From the NCBI RefSeq assembly GCF_008728515.1, contig NC_044990.1, positions 61,608,879 to 61,672,878 of the forward strand: a stretch of 64,000 bases of DNA, read 5' to 3'. The position numbers and the translations under genes were made by a program. This stretch comes from Papio anubis (lineage: Eukaryota; Chordata; Mammalia; Primates; Cercopithecidae). How positions within the stretch are numbered: the first letter of the stretch is position 1; the number at the start of each line of letters is the position of its first letter. Shown one piece after another: positions 22,881-33,540 of the stretch. The notes under the pieces were generated by a model that was not told the origin of the DNA, searched no databases, and saw only the letters and a program-made list of their open reading frames with translations.

Positions 22881-24899
22881 TGTTTGTATCTTGATTGTCT
22901 AAATATCTGTGCATTTGTTGTGGGTAGTTCTGTTTTACGCATCATAAGGATTACTTCTCAATTAGAGTACAATCTCTTATGAAAACTGTGGGTTTGAGCT
23001 TTGAACAATAATATAATAGCATCACGGACTGTTCACTTTCTCATTATTTACTTTTGCTATAGTCAAACTTCTAAAATTTAAAATACTGGCTTCTAATTTT
23101 TCATGAGAATTATTCCAAAGCTTGTGAGACTGCATATCCTAAGGACTCAGTTCTCAAAATTTCAATAAAGAAGTCTTTCAAGGAAGGAGAATCAGGGGTG
23201 CTTTGAAATTGTGTGCAGACTAATATGCATACAATCTGGGAGGCCTGTTAGAAGAAAAAACACACAAATTTACAAATACAAATTTAGAGCCATGGAAGGT
23301 GCTCATTCAAGTGAGAGTCCATACAGCTTAAAGTTTATTAGCTTCATGGTAAATCCAATTTGGCTAACGAATATGTATTTCAAAAAACTTCCCAGGTGAT
23401 TCAAAGATATGAATCCTATAAAACATTCTTTTGAATTTTTTTCTTCTAACTTCGTATGATCAAGTTCAGATAGCTGCTAGAAGTTTTTACACATGTATAT
23501 GTATACACATGTTTTGGACATGGGAAAAATTATTCAAAAATAGTTATTTCTGGATAGAAAACTTGACTTCTCACTTTATGTTAAATACTACATCTCCAAA
23601 TTTAAATAAAGAGCTCCATTAAACGTTATTTCATAGGAATGCAATATGTTTGGTAAGTAATACACATTAACCAACCTATTCATAAATATTTGAAAATATT
23701 TTTAATTAGGACCATTCAAACATAAGTTAGTACATGAATATTAAATATATGGCTCTAGATTTATAAGGCAGACAATTCTGATAAGAGCTTTCTGTCAACA
23801 TAATTACTTTTCTTTTTTAAGTTTTCTGAATTTAAATTGACAAATAAATGAAAGAAGATTTTGTAAGTATTTATTAACTGAACATTTTCATGTTAAAGTC
23901 CACTCTGCCTTATCATCATCAGCCAAAAATTATTCAGAGCTTGAAAAATATTTTATTTTATAAATACCAACACCATTTATTAGTTATTGTCATTGTTTGT
24001 ATTTCACACATAAATAAATAATTGTGTATATAAATGGCTGCTTTTTTTTCTCTTCCATATATCAGAGTAGCATAACTCACTTTCGAGTTAGCATAATCTC
24101 ACTTTCAGGAGGTACTTCAAAACCTTCATTTGCATTAAACAAATAATTCCAAGTGTTCTTGTATACATTTGAGCTCCATTTAGCAGTGAGACTCAGTTTT
24201 CTCTGAGTTTGCAAGTATCTGCCTTACTTAAGCTAAAGTAAAATATAAAATAGTCTCATATTAATTGAGACTGTTAATGACTTTTTCAAAATATAAAGTC
24301 GTAATAGAGTGAATATCAATATTTAAACACACAGTCTCTTTACAGATCAATATTGTTTTGTCCCTTAAATTCTGTCTGATACAATTATTTTTCCATTCAA
24401 TTAGCAAATTGCTTTTATAGATTACATAGGCATACATATATACATATGTATATATATTTTGTCTTTTCATAGTAGTTTTACACTTGGCTTATGTGATATA
24501 ACTTTAATCACAGGATAAATTCTTCAGTTGAAAGTGATACCAATATTGTAAAACAGCTTCAAGCTCCAGAGTTGTGCATTTGAAATATCAAATATGATTC
24601 ATAATTTAGTAGACATTGAATATTTTTACATTTTTCATAAGAAATTGAATGAGTTTTCCTAAAAGTAGTACATTGTGGTATGTTGTACAGATGGTATATT
24701 ATACATTTTGGGAACATTAGTAGATTTTTGTAAAAACTAATTTTTTTCTATTTAAAGAGAAAAAAGGCAACTTGGGCAATTTCTGATTCAAACTAGGTGA
24801 CAACACAGTTTTTTCCTGGCTTCTCCTCACTAACTACCACGATCATCCCTGGAAATGATACAAGAGATAATCAAAAGAGGACTCTGAAATGTGGTAAGA
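22881..24899. other. 2 kb without recognised feature
   Basis: AT-rich sequence with no family I can name. At 24068-24110 AGCATAACTCACTTTC recurs closely as AGCATAATCTCACTTTC. Confidence 0.4.
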
Positions 24900-25744
24900 A
24901 AAAAGTAAGCTGATTAGGGATCTCAGGACTGGACAAAAAGCAGAGAGACAGGGCATCTTGGGTCTTCTCAAAGAAGGCAATTTTGGTCCCACATTGCAAC
25001 AAAATTTGTTTAGAAACACATGTATTTAGTCTCTACTCCCAGTACCTAACACAGAGCTTCTAACTTCCTTGGAATTCGAGGTGATACGAGTGTCTTGTTT
25101 AATTGGGCTTCTCTTGGTGAGCTTATGAACAGTTTTTCAAGGGAGGCTGGTCAGTAGAATGACCAAGCCATGATTAGAAGCTTGGCACTTTCAGTTGCCC
25201 CCAGTCCCTATCCAGTGAGGCTGAAAATTGAATGAATTATAAATAGTGCATATATGATGAAGCCTGCATGAAGAGACTAAACTCTGGTGTCCAGATGCCT
25301 TCCAGATAGTGAACACATCCATGTAAAGGGAGGATGGCGAAACCCAACACCAAGAGATAGAATCTCCTGCACTTAGGATCCTTCTGGACTTTGCCCTACG
25401 TACCTCTTTATCTGGCTGTTCATTTGTATGCTTTATAATGTCCTTTATCAGAAACCATTAATAGAGAGTAACCTGTAATCCCTGAATGCTGTGAGCTATT
25501 CTAGCAAGCTATAGAACCAAGAGGGAAATCACGGGACCTCTTGATTTCTCAGTCTGTCAGAAATACAGTAGGTCTAGACTTGTGATTGGCATTTGAAGTG
25601 GGGGTTGTTTTGTATGACTGAGCCTTAACCTGCGGATTCTGTGTCAATTCTGAGTACTTAGTGTCACAGTTGAATTAAGCTGTGGAACACCCAATTGATG
25701 TGTACAGAAAACTGAAGCACTGCTTGGTTTGGAAAACCTACACA
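24900..25744 (+). mobile_element. ERVL-type 5' LTR (left edge uncertain)
   Basis: CTGGCTGTTCATTTGTATGC, TTATCAGAAACCATTAATAG, TGAGCTATTCTAGCAAGC, TGATTGGCATTTGAAGTGG, GAGCCTTAACCTGCGGATTC and GTGGAACACCCAATTGATGT follow in the order I know from an ERVL-class LTR whose family name I cannot give safely. The right edge is set by the CA end just before a leucine-type primer site. The left edge is somewhere in 24880-25140. Confidence 0.62.
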
Positions 25745-25746
25745 TT

Positions 25747-25763
25747 TGATGTCAGAAGGGTTT
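25747..25763 (+). other. Probable tRNA-Leu primer-binding site of the ERVL element
   Basis: TGATGTCAGAAGGGTTT directly after the LTR end is close to the complement of the 3' end of tRNA-Leu, the primer after which HERV-L elements are named. Substitutions are what decay would leave. Confidence 0.55.
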
Positions 25764-27115
25764 CGAGTAGAGAAATGGCTTTTCTCTTAGTTGGTGTCAG
25801 AGAAGTGAGATGGGATAACACAGCCTGTGACATAATTTGTGAAGAGAAAGAATGAAAAAGTGGAGCGCCGAGTAACTTTGATCTCTGGATGGATACTTAG
25901 TCACCTGTGGTATGAAACTGCAGCTGTGCTGTCATGAGTTACTAAAGGTAAAAGTTAACTCCACAAATTAGAATTGGTGGTAGACCCAATTCTCAAGAAG
26001 TCAGCTCATTCGATAACTAAGGGCATGCAAAATAATAAGAATGATGCTAAACATACAATCCCTTGGTTACTGTTTTTTGTAATGGCTAAAATGAAAGAAG
26101 GTGCTGGGTCAGGTCTTGATGCTAAACTGAGCTTAGACTTCTGTTAGTCTGAGCTACATCCAGTAGCATGAAAGTTGCCTACAAAAGGAGAATTTATGCC
26201 ATACCAACAGAAAGTACCTCTAAGGCTTCTAGTGACCAAGAAGATCATCCACATGAGGGGAGGGAAAATCTAAACTAAGAAACTACTAAAACCAGTTAAA
26301 GGAGTTGTCCCATATTGTAGGTCAGTATCATCAGCTTCCTGAAGAACCTTTACTGAAATCTATTTTGAGAGTGACTAATTTGGAAGTAGTGTATTTGATT
26401 TTAAATGCTGCAGAAGGGAAGAGCATATTTGGGCTGACACAAGACCCACAGTTCACTAGCATAATTACACATAGCTCTATGGGATCCAGACACACAGGAA
26501 GGTATTCCCAAGGCAACAGCCAGGCTAGTGGACCAGATAAAATGGACTTCCCAACTTCAGCTGTAAATGTCAAGTGAGACACTGCAGATAAAGCAGTTAG
26601 TATACTTTCTATGCAAGCTAATTGGGACTGGCTTCATAATGGATGGGATATTCACCCACTGAATATGCCTGTTCCTCACTTTCTTGCTGTATTTGGGCTG
26701 CTGTACCTGAATAACTTAGACCAGGTTGCTTATAGGCTACTAACATTTACTTCCCGGAGCCAAATGCACTGTGATTCTGCAAACTGCTAGTGAAGTTTTA
26801 ATGGTGACTAAGGTTACATTGGGAGGCTACAGTGATGCAATAATTAATGAGATTAGAGAATAAGTTTGGATAAAACTTGTGAGTTTTTGTCATATATCCT
26901 TTGCCTGAATGTACTATTGAAACAGATACTATGTTTCACTGAATATTTCTTTTCCTACCTAATGCTGTAAAATAGAAAGCGTGACAATCCTCTCTCAGAC
27001 TAGTTTTAATTGAACAAGCTATCCGGGAACCAGTAGAAATGCCTGAACCCATAGAAATTGTTAATTTAAAACAATATAGAATACTTAGATACCATTTTAA
27101 TTAATGACATAAGTG
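25764..27115 (+). mobile_element. ERVL-type internal region, first part
   Basis: Lies between the LTR with its primer site and the MLT1 insertion, beyond which reverse-transcriptase remnants follow, so it should hold the leader, gag and start of pol. A 90-codon open stretch at 26305-26577 may be a gag or pol scrap; I could not assign it. Assignment rests on position more than on sequence. Confidence 0.48.
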
Positions 27116-27575
27116 ATGGTTACTTTTAAGTGCAACTTGACTGGGCTGAGGAATACCTAGGCCCTGGTAAAATGTTATTTCTAGGTCCGTGTGTGAATGT
27201 ATTTCTGGAAGAAATTTAGCTTTCAGTCAGTTACTGGATAAAGAAAATCTGCTCTCAGCAATGTGAGCAGGAATCACTCAATTCACTGAGGGCCTGGACA
27301 AAACAAAAAGAAAGAGAGAGGGTAAATGTGCTTTCTTTATGGAGCTGGGAAATTGTATTTACTCCTGCCCTCAGATATGAGAGCTTCTCTGGTTCTAAGG
27401 CCTTTGGACACAGACTGAACCACACCATCAACTTCCCTGGCTCTCTAGTTTGCAGACAGCATCCTGTGGGCCTTCTCAGGTTCCATAACTACACAAACCA
27501 ATTCTCATAGTAAATCCACTCTTATGTATCTATGTATACATTATATATCTATACAGGGTTCACTAATACTAACAT
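27116..27575 (+). mobile_element. MLT1-type LTR inserted in the ERVL element
   Basis: TGATGGTTACTTTTAAGTGC, AACTTGACTGGGCTGAGG, CACTCAATTCACTGAGGGC, TTTGGACACAGACTGAACC and CTCTCTAGTTTGCAGACAGC follow the MLT1 order. The end (CACTAATACTAACA) is diverged. It separates the two internal pieces of the ERVL element. Confidence 0.82.
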
Positions 27576-27961
27576 GCTAGAAGCTGAAATGCTGGTAACA
27601 ACACATTTTCTGTAAAATAGCCCTTGTATGGCCCATAAAAAAATGAATGTCTCATGGAAACTAACAGGCCAGTGAGGCTTAAATTAAGTTGTACCTGACA
27701 TAGCCTCATCAGTCCCAGACATGGTTTCCATAATGCAATAACTACAAGATGTTAAAAAAGACTGATGTTTAGTGACTGATCTCACAAATGCTATCTTCTC
27801 TGTCTCAATCCCTGGAAATTACCAACAGCAGCTTCATGTGTGACAGACACCAATTTACATTTACTCTACTGCCACAGGGTTTATCTATACTCACCAGTTT
27901 ACTGTCATAATTTGGCCCGAAGAGATGTGGACTTAATGCAGGTGTATCTATGGAGATCCAA
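27576..27961 (+). pseudogene. ERVL-type pol remnant (reverse transcriptase), broken
   Basis: In the frame starting at 27773 the translation runs D-L-T-N-A-I-F-S and then V-S-I-P-G-N, which fits the first catalytic block of a retroviral reverse transcriptase. After an in-frame TGA the L-P-Q-G motif appears in a different frame at 27866-27880, so at least one stop and one frameshift break it. The piece ends where an oppositely oriented MLT1 LTR begins. Together with the leucine-type primer site it supports an ERVL-class element. It is a non-coding fossil. Confidence 0.62.
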
Positions 27962-28410
27962 ACTGTTGTGCTGTTGCTTCAAACAATACAAATTTATGAT
28001 TTTACCATTCTGAAAGTCTGAATTCCAAAATGCATCTTACAGGGATAAAAATCCAGTTCTTGGCAGTGCAGAATGCCTTCTGGAAACTCTAGTGCTTTTT
28101 CTAACTTCTAGAGGCTTCCCTCATTCCTTGGTTCATGGGCCCCTTGCATCTTCAAAGCCAGCAGTCTCATGGTTCAAAACTCTGCTTCCTTCATCATAGC
28201 TCCTCTGACTCCTCTGACCCCAACTTACATCTTCTAAGGACCTTCTGATTATAGTAAACCCATCTGGATAATCCAGGAAAATCACCCTCTTTTAAGATAT
28301 TTAACTCAATCATATTTGCAAAGTCTACTTTTCCAAAAGAAGAAAATATAGTCATGATTTAGGAGATTAACATGCAGACTTATCTGGATCCCATTATTCT
28401 GCCTACCACA
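27962..28410 (-). mobile_element. MLT1C/D-type LTR
   Basis: Antisense order is complete: TGTTGTGCTGTTGCTTC, ACAATACAAATTTATGATTT, CTAACTTCTAGAGGC, CATTCCTTGGTTCATGG, CATCTTCAAAGCCAGCAGTC, TGGATAATCCAGGAAAATC, TTTAACTCAATCATATTTGC and the end CCATTATTCTGCCTACCACA. About 450 bases, near full length. Confidence 0.88.
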
Positions 28411-28564
28411 GGTGACATGCAATGGTGATATAATATATTAATACTTTTGATATGATGTAATGAGAAAGGCATTTTGCCACTATCTTCCTCCCCAAAACAA
28501 ATCACAATGGCCAAATCATGAGAATAAACAAAAGGTAAGTCCCAAATAAGGAATAAGGACATTT

Positions 28565-28933
28565 TTACAAAATATCTAAGTAGCAGTCATCAAAAGTTTC
28601 AAGGATATCACAAATTAGGAACATCTGAGAAATGGTACAGCTAAGAGGAACCTAAGGAGGCATCATGAGTAAATGTAATCTAGTATACAGTATGCCATCC
28701 TAGAATAGAGAATGGATGTTAGGCAAAAACTAGGAAAATTTTAGTAAAGTATGAAATTTAATAATGTATCAATATCAGCTTGCTAATTTTGACAAGTGTA
28801 CCATCATCACGTTAATCATAGGAGAAACTGTGGCGAACCATTTGTACTTTTTTAAGTGTGTGCAATTTCTCTGTAAACCTAAATTTTTCTAAAGTTTAAA
28901 AGTCTATTTTAAGAAGAAAAGAAAAAACAACAC
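28565..28933 (+). mobile_element. Old L1M 3'UTR end
   Basis: AATGTATCAATATCAGCTTG, GACAAGTGTACCATCATCAC, ATAGGAGAAACTGTG and AATTTCTCTGTAAACCTAAA, then an A-rich end, match the 3' end of old L1ME-type elements. Confidence 0.62.
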
Positions 28934-28934
28934 T

Positions 28935-30240
28935 ATGATAAAAATTAAACAAGTGCCTGGAAATCTCTAGGCCCAGATGGTTTTACTGGAGAATTCCATC
29001 AATCATTTACATAATTAACATAAACTTTACACATCTTTTTCTCCAAATAGAAGAGGATGAAACACTTTCCAGTTCAGTTTTTGAGTATTGCGCTGATATC
29101 AAAATGAGATGAGAATATAAAAAATAAAAATTATAGGCTAATACACTTTATAAAATTATATGCTAAAAACAAACAAAACGCTCAACAATATATTGGCAAA
29201 CAGAATCAGAAAACTCATAAAGATTGATCTTTGACAAATATGTCCAATAAATTTGATAAAAGAAGAATGAGCTTAATAAATGTTTCTATAACAATTTGAT
29301 ATTCACATAAAAAAACCTGACAGCAATGAAAATGTCACACTTTATATAAAAGATAGCTAAGGATAGATTATGGACTTAAATGTAAAACATAAACTGTAGT
29401 TTTAAAAAAAAAAAACATAGTACAAAATGTTCCATAGGCAAACTATTCCTAGACTCAACTCTAAAACACAATACATGAATGAAAACCCTTATAATTTGTA
29501 CCTTATTAAAATTAAAACAGGATAAAATTCTTGTTTGAATGCCCATGTAAAGTCACTGAAAGATCAGCTACAGACCTGAAGAAAACAGCCTCAAATCACT
29601 TATCCAAAAATGAATGGGATATAGAACATATGAGGAATTCTCAAATTTCAAAACAACTACAATATGTCTAAAATATATTAATAGACATTTCAGTGAATAG
29701 GACATACAGATAAAAAAGTAAGCAATGAGAAAGTAATTAACATCATTTGTCGTTAGGTAAAAGTAAAGGAAAAGCAAAATGAAATATCTCTGCTTACTTA
29801 TTAAGATGACAAACTAAAATGCATATCATGTTTAAGTTTTTATTTGTTAATTAAAATATATTAATAAATTTTTAAAATTAGTGACAGCACAACAAATTCA
29901 GGGCAAGAAGGGAGAAGCTGTCTCTCTCATACTTGACTGGTGGAAATGTAAAATGGTACAGACACTCTGAGAAACAATTTGGCAATTTCTTACCAGAATA
30001 AACATGCAATTACCATACGACCCAGAAATTATACCCTTGGGCATCTATCCCAGAGAAATAGACAAACACAATGTTCATGGCAGCTGTATTTATAATAGCA
30101 AAGAATTGGAATCTGTTCAGATATCCTTCAACAGGTGACATGATTAAGCCATCTATCTCTGTTACATACATGTTATGAAATGCTAAACAGTAACAAGGAG
30201 CACATGAACACATACAGAGATCTAAATATATATTTGTATA
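28935..30240 (+). mobile_element. Old L1M ORF2 and 3' part
   Basis: Sense ORF2 at the left (TCTCTAGGCCCAGATGGTTT, TACTGGAGAATTCCATCA, AGAAGAGGATGAAACACTTT) and the late part at the right (TTGACTGGTGGAAATGTAAA, ACCATACGACCCAGAAATTA, GCAGCTGTATTTATAATAGC, TATCCTTCAACAGGTGACA). The middle is strongly eroded and no frame survives. Confidence 0.78.
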
Positions 30241-30905
30241 TGGGCATTATATATGTAATTTATCTTTGCCAATAAATTAATTAAATTTATAATAAAATAA
30301 AAATAGTTGAGAAAGAAAAGTAAATAACATGAAAATAGTATAAAAAGTTAAATGTGAGCTAATGGAGAAATGGCTTCAACAAGATTAATCACAAAAGTAA
30401 TTATAATAGATTTAGGTGTTGAGATAGGACTTGAAAAATGTAAGCAAAAATCAGAGAACAGATATTGAGTCTTGACGAATTTGTTTTGTTTCCCCAGGAT
30501 CACTTTGCCCAGCAGTTGAAGGCTTACAATTTTCTCCTTTTTTAATTGAAATCTTTATTAAAAATAATCTGAAAAGTCATATTCTGAATGGTATAGAGGA
30601 CAGCAACTGTAGCTGATGCATCCATAAAAGACTACATTACAAACCTTTACAGCCAATAGCAATGATTATGCACCTACTCTGCATCAGATATTGGTCCTGC
30701 TTTTAGGGATAGGAAATAAATGTGACGATATTTCTCTGCTATTATAATTTTATAGATGACATTAAAAGATATGTACTGCAATATATAAATTACAAGACAT
30801 AGAGGCTATGACCTATGTTCCTGAACTAAGAAATAGTACACTACAATCAGGTTTCTAAAATTTAACCCTTTCCATTGGATGACAAAATAAATTAGAATAT
30901 TGTGG
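30241..30905. other. No recognised feature
   Basis: AT-rich sequence, possibly including more of the preceding L1 but too diverged to say. Confidence 0.4.
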
Positions 30906-31365
30906 ATTTCTCTCTCTCTCTCTATCTCTCTCTCTGTCTCAGTGTGTATATATATATATGTACACATAATATATACACACAGATATACATATCTCTGTGT
31001 GTGTAACATACATATATCACACACAGAGAGATTTTATATATATACATCTCTGTGTGTGTATATATATACACAGATACATATATATACACCACACATATAT
31101 ACACAACTGTCTCTGTGTGTATATACACATACGTATATACACATACTGAGAAAGAGATGTGAATATATGTATATATACATATATATACACCATATACAAA
31201 CATATATATACACTAAGTATATACACAGTGTATATATACAGATACAGAGACATACAGAGTGTATCTCTCTTAGTGTATATATATGTACAATGTATGTGTG
31301 TATATATGTGTGTTATGTGTGTATATGTATATGTATGTGTGTATGTATATATGTATACCAGTTTT
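30906..31365. repeat. Compound CT/TA/TG/CA low-complexity block
   Basis: About 450 bases that are nearly all alternating purine and pyrimidine (TATA, TGTG, CACA) with scattered CTCTGTGTGTGTA and its inverse. A 207-codon frame on the plus strand, rich in Tyr, Ile, His and Cys, is a repeat artefact. Confidence 0.93.
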
Positions 31366-31379
31366 ACCCATATATATAT

Positions 31380-31900
31380 CCATTCTTTAAAGTGTATTTT
31401 TCTGTTTCATCGTTATGCAAGTGTTCTCCCTCATCCAAACTAAGCCCAATTCTTAACACTTTAGGTGTTCCAGTCCTGAACTTCACTGATGTCCCTTTTT
31501 CCTGGTTTTCCAATTTTTTTTGATAAGTTTGTCCTTACCAGTGTCATTTGAACACACGATGAACATAGTAACTTTGTCTTTATCTCTTCTTACCCTGTAG
31601 TTAATTATCTTTCTTTCTATCCAATTCATCTCCATTCTTTGTGAACTTTTGTTTCCACTTTGGGCCTATTACAAAATTTATTGAAACATGGCTTTGACCC
31701 TTACAATTCCATTCAATCAATTCTGCTAAAATTATTAATGACTTTACAAAATAATCAGGTTTTACCAATCAATTGTCTTGTACTCAGCTGTTTTTGACAT
31801 GGTTGAATCTGTATGAAACATTATTTTGCGTAGGTATTTTCCTACTTTGGGGGCCACTCATCTTCCATTTTTTGTAGCTGTCCTTTTTTTTTCTTTTTTT
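31380..31900 (+). mobile_element. L2 coding-region fragment
   Basis: CTTGTACTCAGCTGTTTTTG and GACATGGTTGAATCTGTATG fit the L2 reverse-transcriptase segment, and TTATTAATGACTTTAC upstream fits the same element. Highly diverged, so assignment is tentative. It ends in a T-rich run at 31876-31905. Confidence 0.48.
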
Positions 31901-32065
31901 TTTTTATACAATACCTTAAATATTTTTTCTACCATATCCACATTTGAATAAATAGCCTCCCCCACCACCATCCCATCAGTAGCAGAAGCCAAATTGGCTT
32001 TACTGACGTGACCAACCTAACTGGTATCTGTTTATGTGTCTATCTGTTCATCTAGCTATCTATCC

Positions 32066-32066
32066 A

Positions 32067-32106
<40 letters not shown>

Positions 32107-32121
32107 ACGGGGCAGAGAGAC

Positions 32122-32152
<31 letters not shown>

Positions 32153-32154
32153 GA
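32066..32154. repeat. (CA)n-(GA)n microsatellite
   Basis: A CA run, then GA, a short AACGGGGC break, then a longer GA run. Confidence 0.95.
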
Positions 32155-32159
32155 TCTCC

Positions 32160-33224
32160 CTGAGAGAGAAAAGAAATAAATTTAATATATGCTGATTTCA
32201 AAAAACAGTATGAATCCCAAATACGTTTGTGCTGGTTAATTACCAACTATAAGAAAAACTATTCTGACTTATTGGGTTTATCTTCTTTAGGTTGTAGTTT
32301 GAGACTGCAACTGAGCCTTTGTGGCTAAAATTGGAAACATTTATCTATGATTTGTGTAATCACCTCAGGAAAGAGAAACAAGTGGGAAGCGATATTACTC
32401 TGCTGCAAATGACATTGAGAGGAGGATAAACTTTGAAAGCTCTGAATCTGGATACACTTGGGGATTTTGTGGCTGGAATTTTGCCTGTTGGTTAGGATCT
32501 CACCTGTTCATTTGATTCTCCTTAAGATGAAAAAAGAGTGTTGCCTCCAAAGCTGAGCTAGAGCAAGGGACTGACAAACACTGAGAATGTGATATGTCAG
32601 AGGTCATGCAAACTGCATTAGTAGACATGCCTGAAAAAACGCTTCACGTCTTTCAACCCAGGATTATGTTAAATTAAAAAGCCAAGTTTTCTGCACCCAA
32701 AAAAGGCACAGGGATTGGCAAACAAACAAAATCCTGTCCAGAAGGTCTGAGGAATCTCATACTCATCACAGAGAAAGGGGTGTAAATCTCTACCTTTAGG
32801 ACAGAAAAACTCTAGATCTTGTGAATGTGTGATACTGCAGGGCTCAGACAGAGGGGGTACTGTGTCAGAGAAACCAACACATACATAAAGTCAATATGGG
32901 ATCAAACATCTTCTATCATTTTTTCATTACAAAAAGCCAACTAGGCATCTCCTGAACATAGAGGCCGACCAGTAAGATGGAAGAGAGAGAAACACACACT
33001 ATTTGAACTGATTTCAAACATGACATGACTGCAAAAATACACAACTTGACAGTTTGTACTACCTGGAAGCACACAGATGAAAATTTCTGTCATCATTTTG
33101 GAGTTACTGGTATGCTTGATAAGAATATATTTAATAGGACTGTATCCAGATTTCAGTGGTCTAAAGATTGAAGAGCACATGTAGAAAAGGATTAGGTCTT
33201 AGATAATTTCACTGAAGTGTTTCT
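32160..33224. other. About 1 kb of less AT-rich sequence, unassigned
   Basis: I recognise no Alu, L1, L2, MIR or LTR. The short frames here have no recognisable product. Confidence 0.4.
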
Positions 33225-33370
33225 ATTAAAGGCAGACACTGTCCTGGGGTAGAAGTGTTATTATTCCATTTTTTAAGGTGAAACAATGTAGTTTTACTGA
33301 GTTTAACCAGTCTTTAACCATGCAGGTATTAGTTGAAGATGTCACAATCTGAACTTCTAATATCCTGAAT
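33225..33370 (-). mobile_element. MIR
   Basis: Antisense MIR order: GACACTGTCCTGG, TGTTATTATTCCATTTTTTA, GGTGAAACAATG, GAGTTTAACCAGTC and CTGAACTTCTAATATCCTG. Diverged, as expected. Confidence 0.6.
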
Positions 33371-33376
33371 GAACTG

Positions 33377-33425
33377 TATATGTACTTATTGAATTATATA
33401 TGCACTTATTGAATTATATATGCAT
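33377..33425. repeat. 25-bp tandem duplication
   Basis: The unit TATGTACTTATTGAATTATA is followed by TATGCACTTATTGAATTATA, so a 25-base unit occurs about twice. Confidence 0.85.
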
Positions 33426-33443
33426 TAAAATCATATTTGATTG

Positions 33444-33532
33444 ATTAATTTACTAAGTATTAGTATTTACTAATACTAATTAGTAATTAGTAAATACTTT
33501 ACTAAGTATTTATTAATACTTAGTAAATTAAT
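33444..33532. repeat. Nested AT-rich palindrome
   Basis: ATTAATTTACTAAGTATTA at 33444-33462 is the exact inverse of 33514-33532. Inside it, AGTATTTACTA (33462-33472) pairs with TAGTAAATACT (33488-33498), and TTACTAAGTAT (33499-33509) pairs with ATACTTAGTAA (33516-33526). The segment could extrude as a branched cruciform. Confidence 0.92.
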
Positions 33533-33540
33533 TGTTCAAT

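Noticed and set aside
24261..24470. 69-codon minus-strand frame
   Set aside because: AT-rich chance frame with no homology I recognise.
26305..26582. Overlapping frames of 90 and 83 codons as a possible small gene
   Set aside because: Position between an ERVL-type LTR and reverse-transcriptase remnant makes a decayed retroviral scrap more likely, and no start context or conservation is visible.
30900..31523. 207-codon plus-strand frame, the longest in the window
   Set aside because: Nearly all of it is translation of TA/TG/CA repeats; the composition (Tyr, Ile, Cys, His) follows the dinucleotides.
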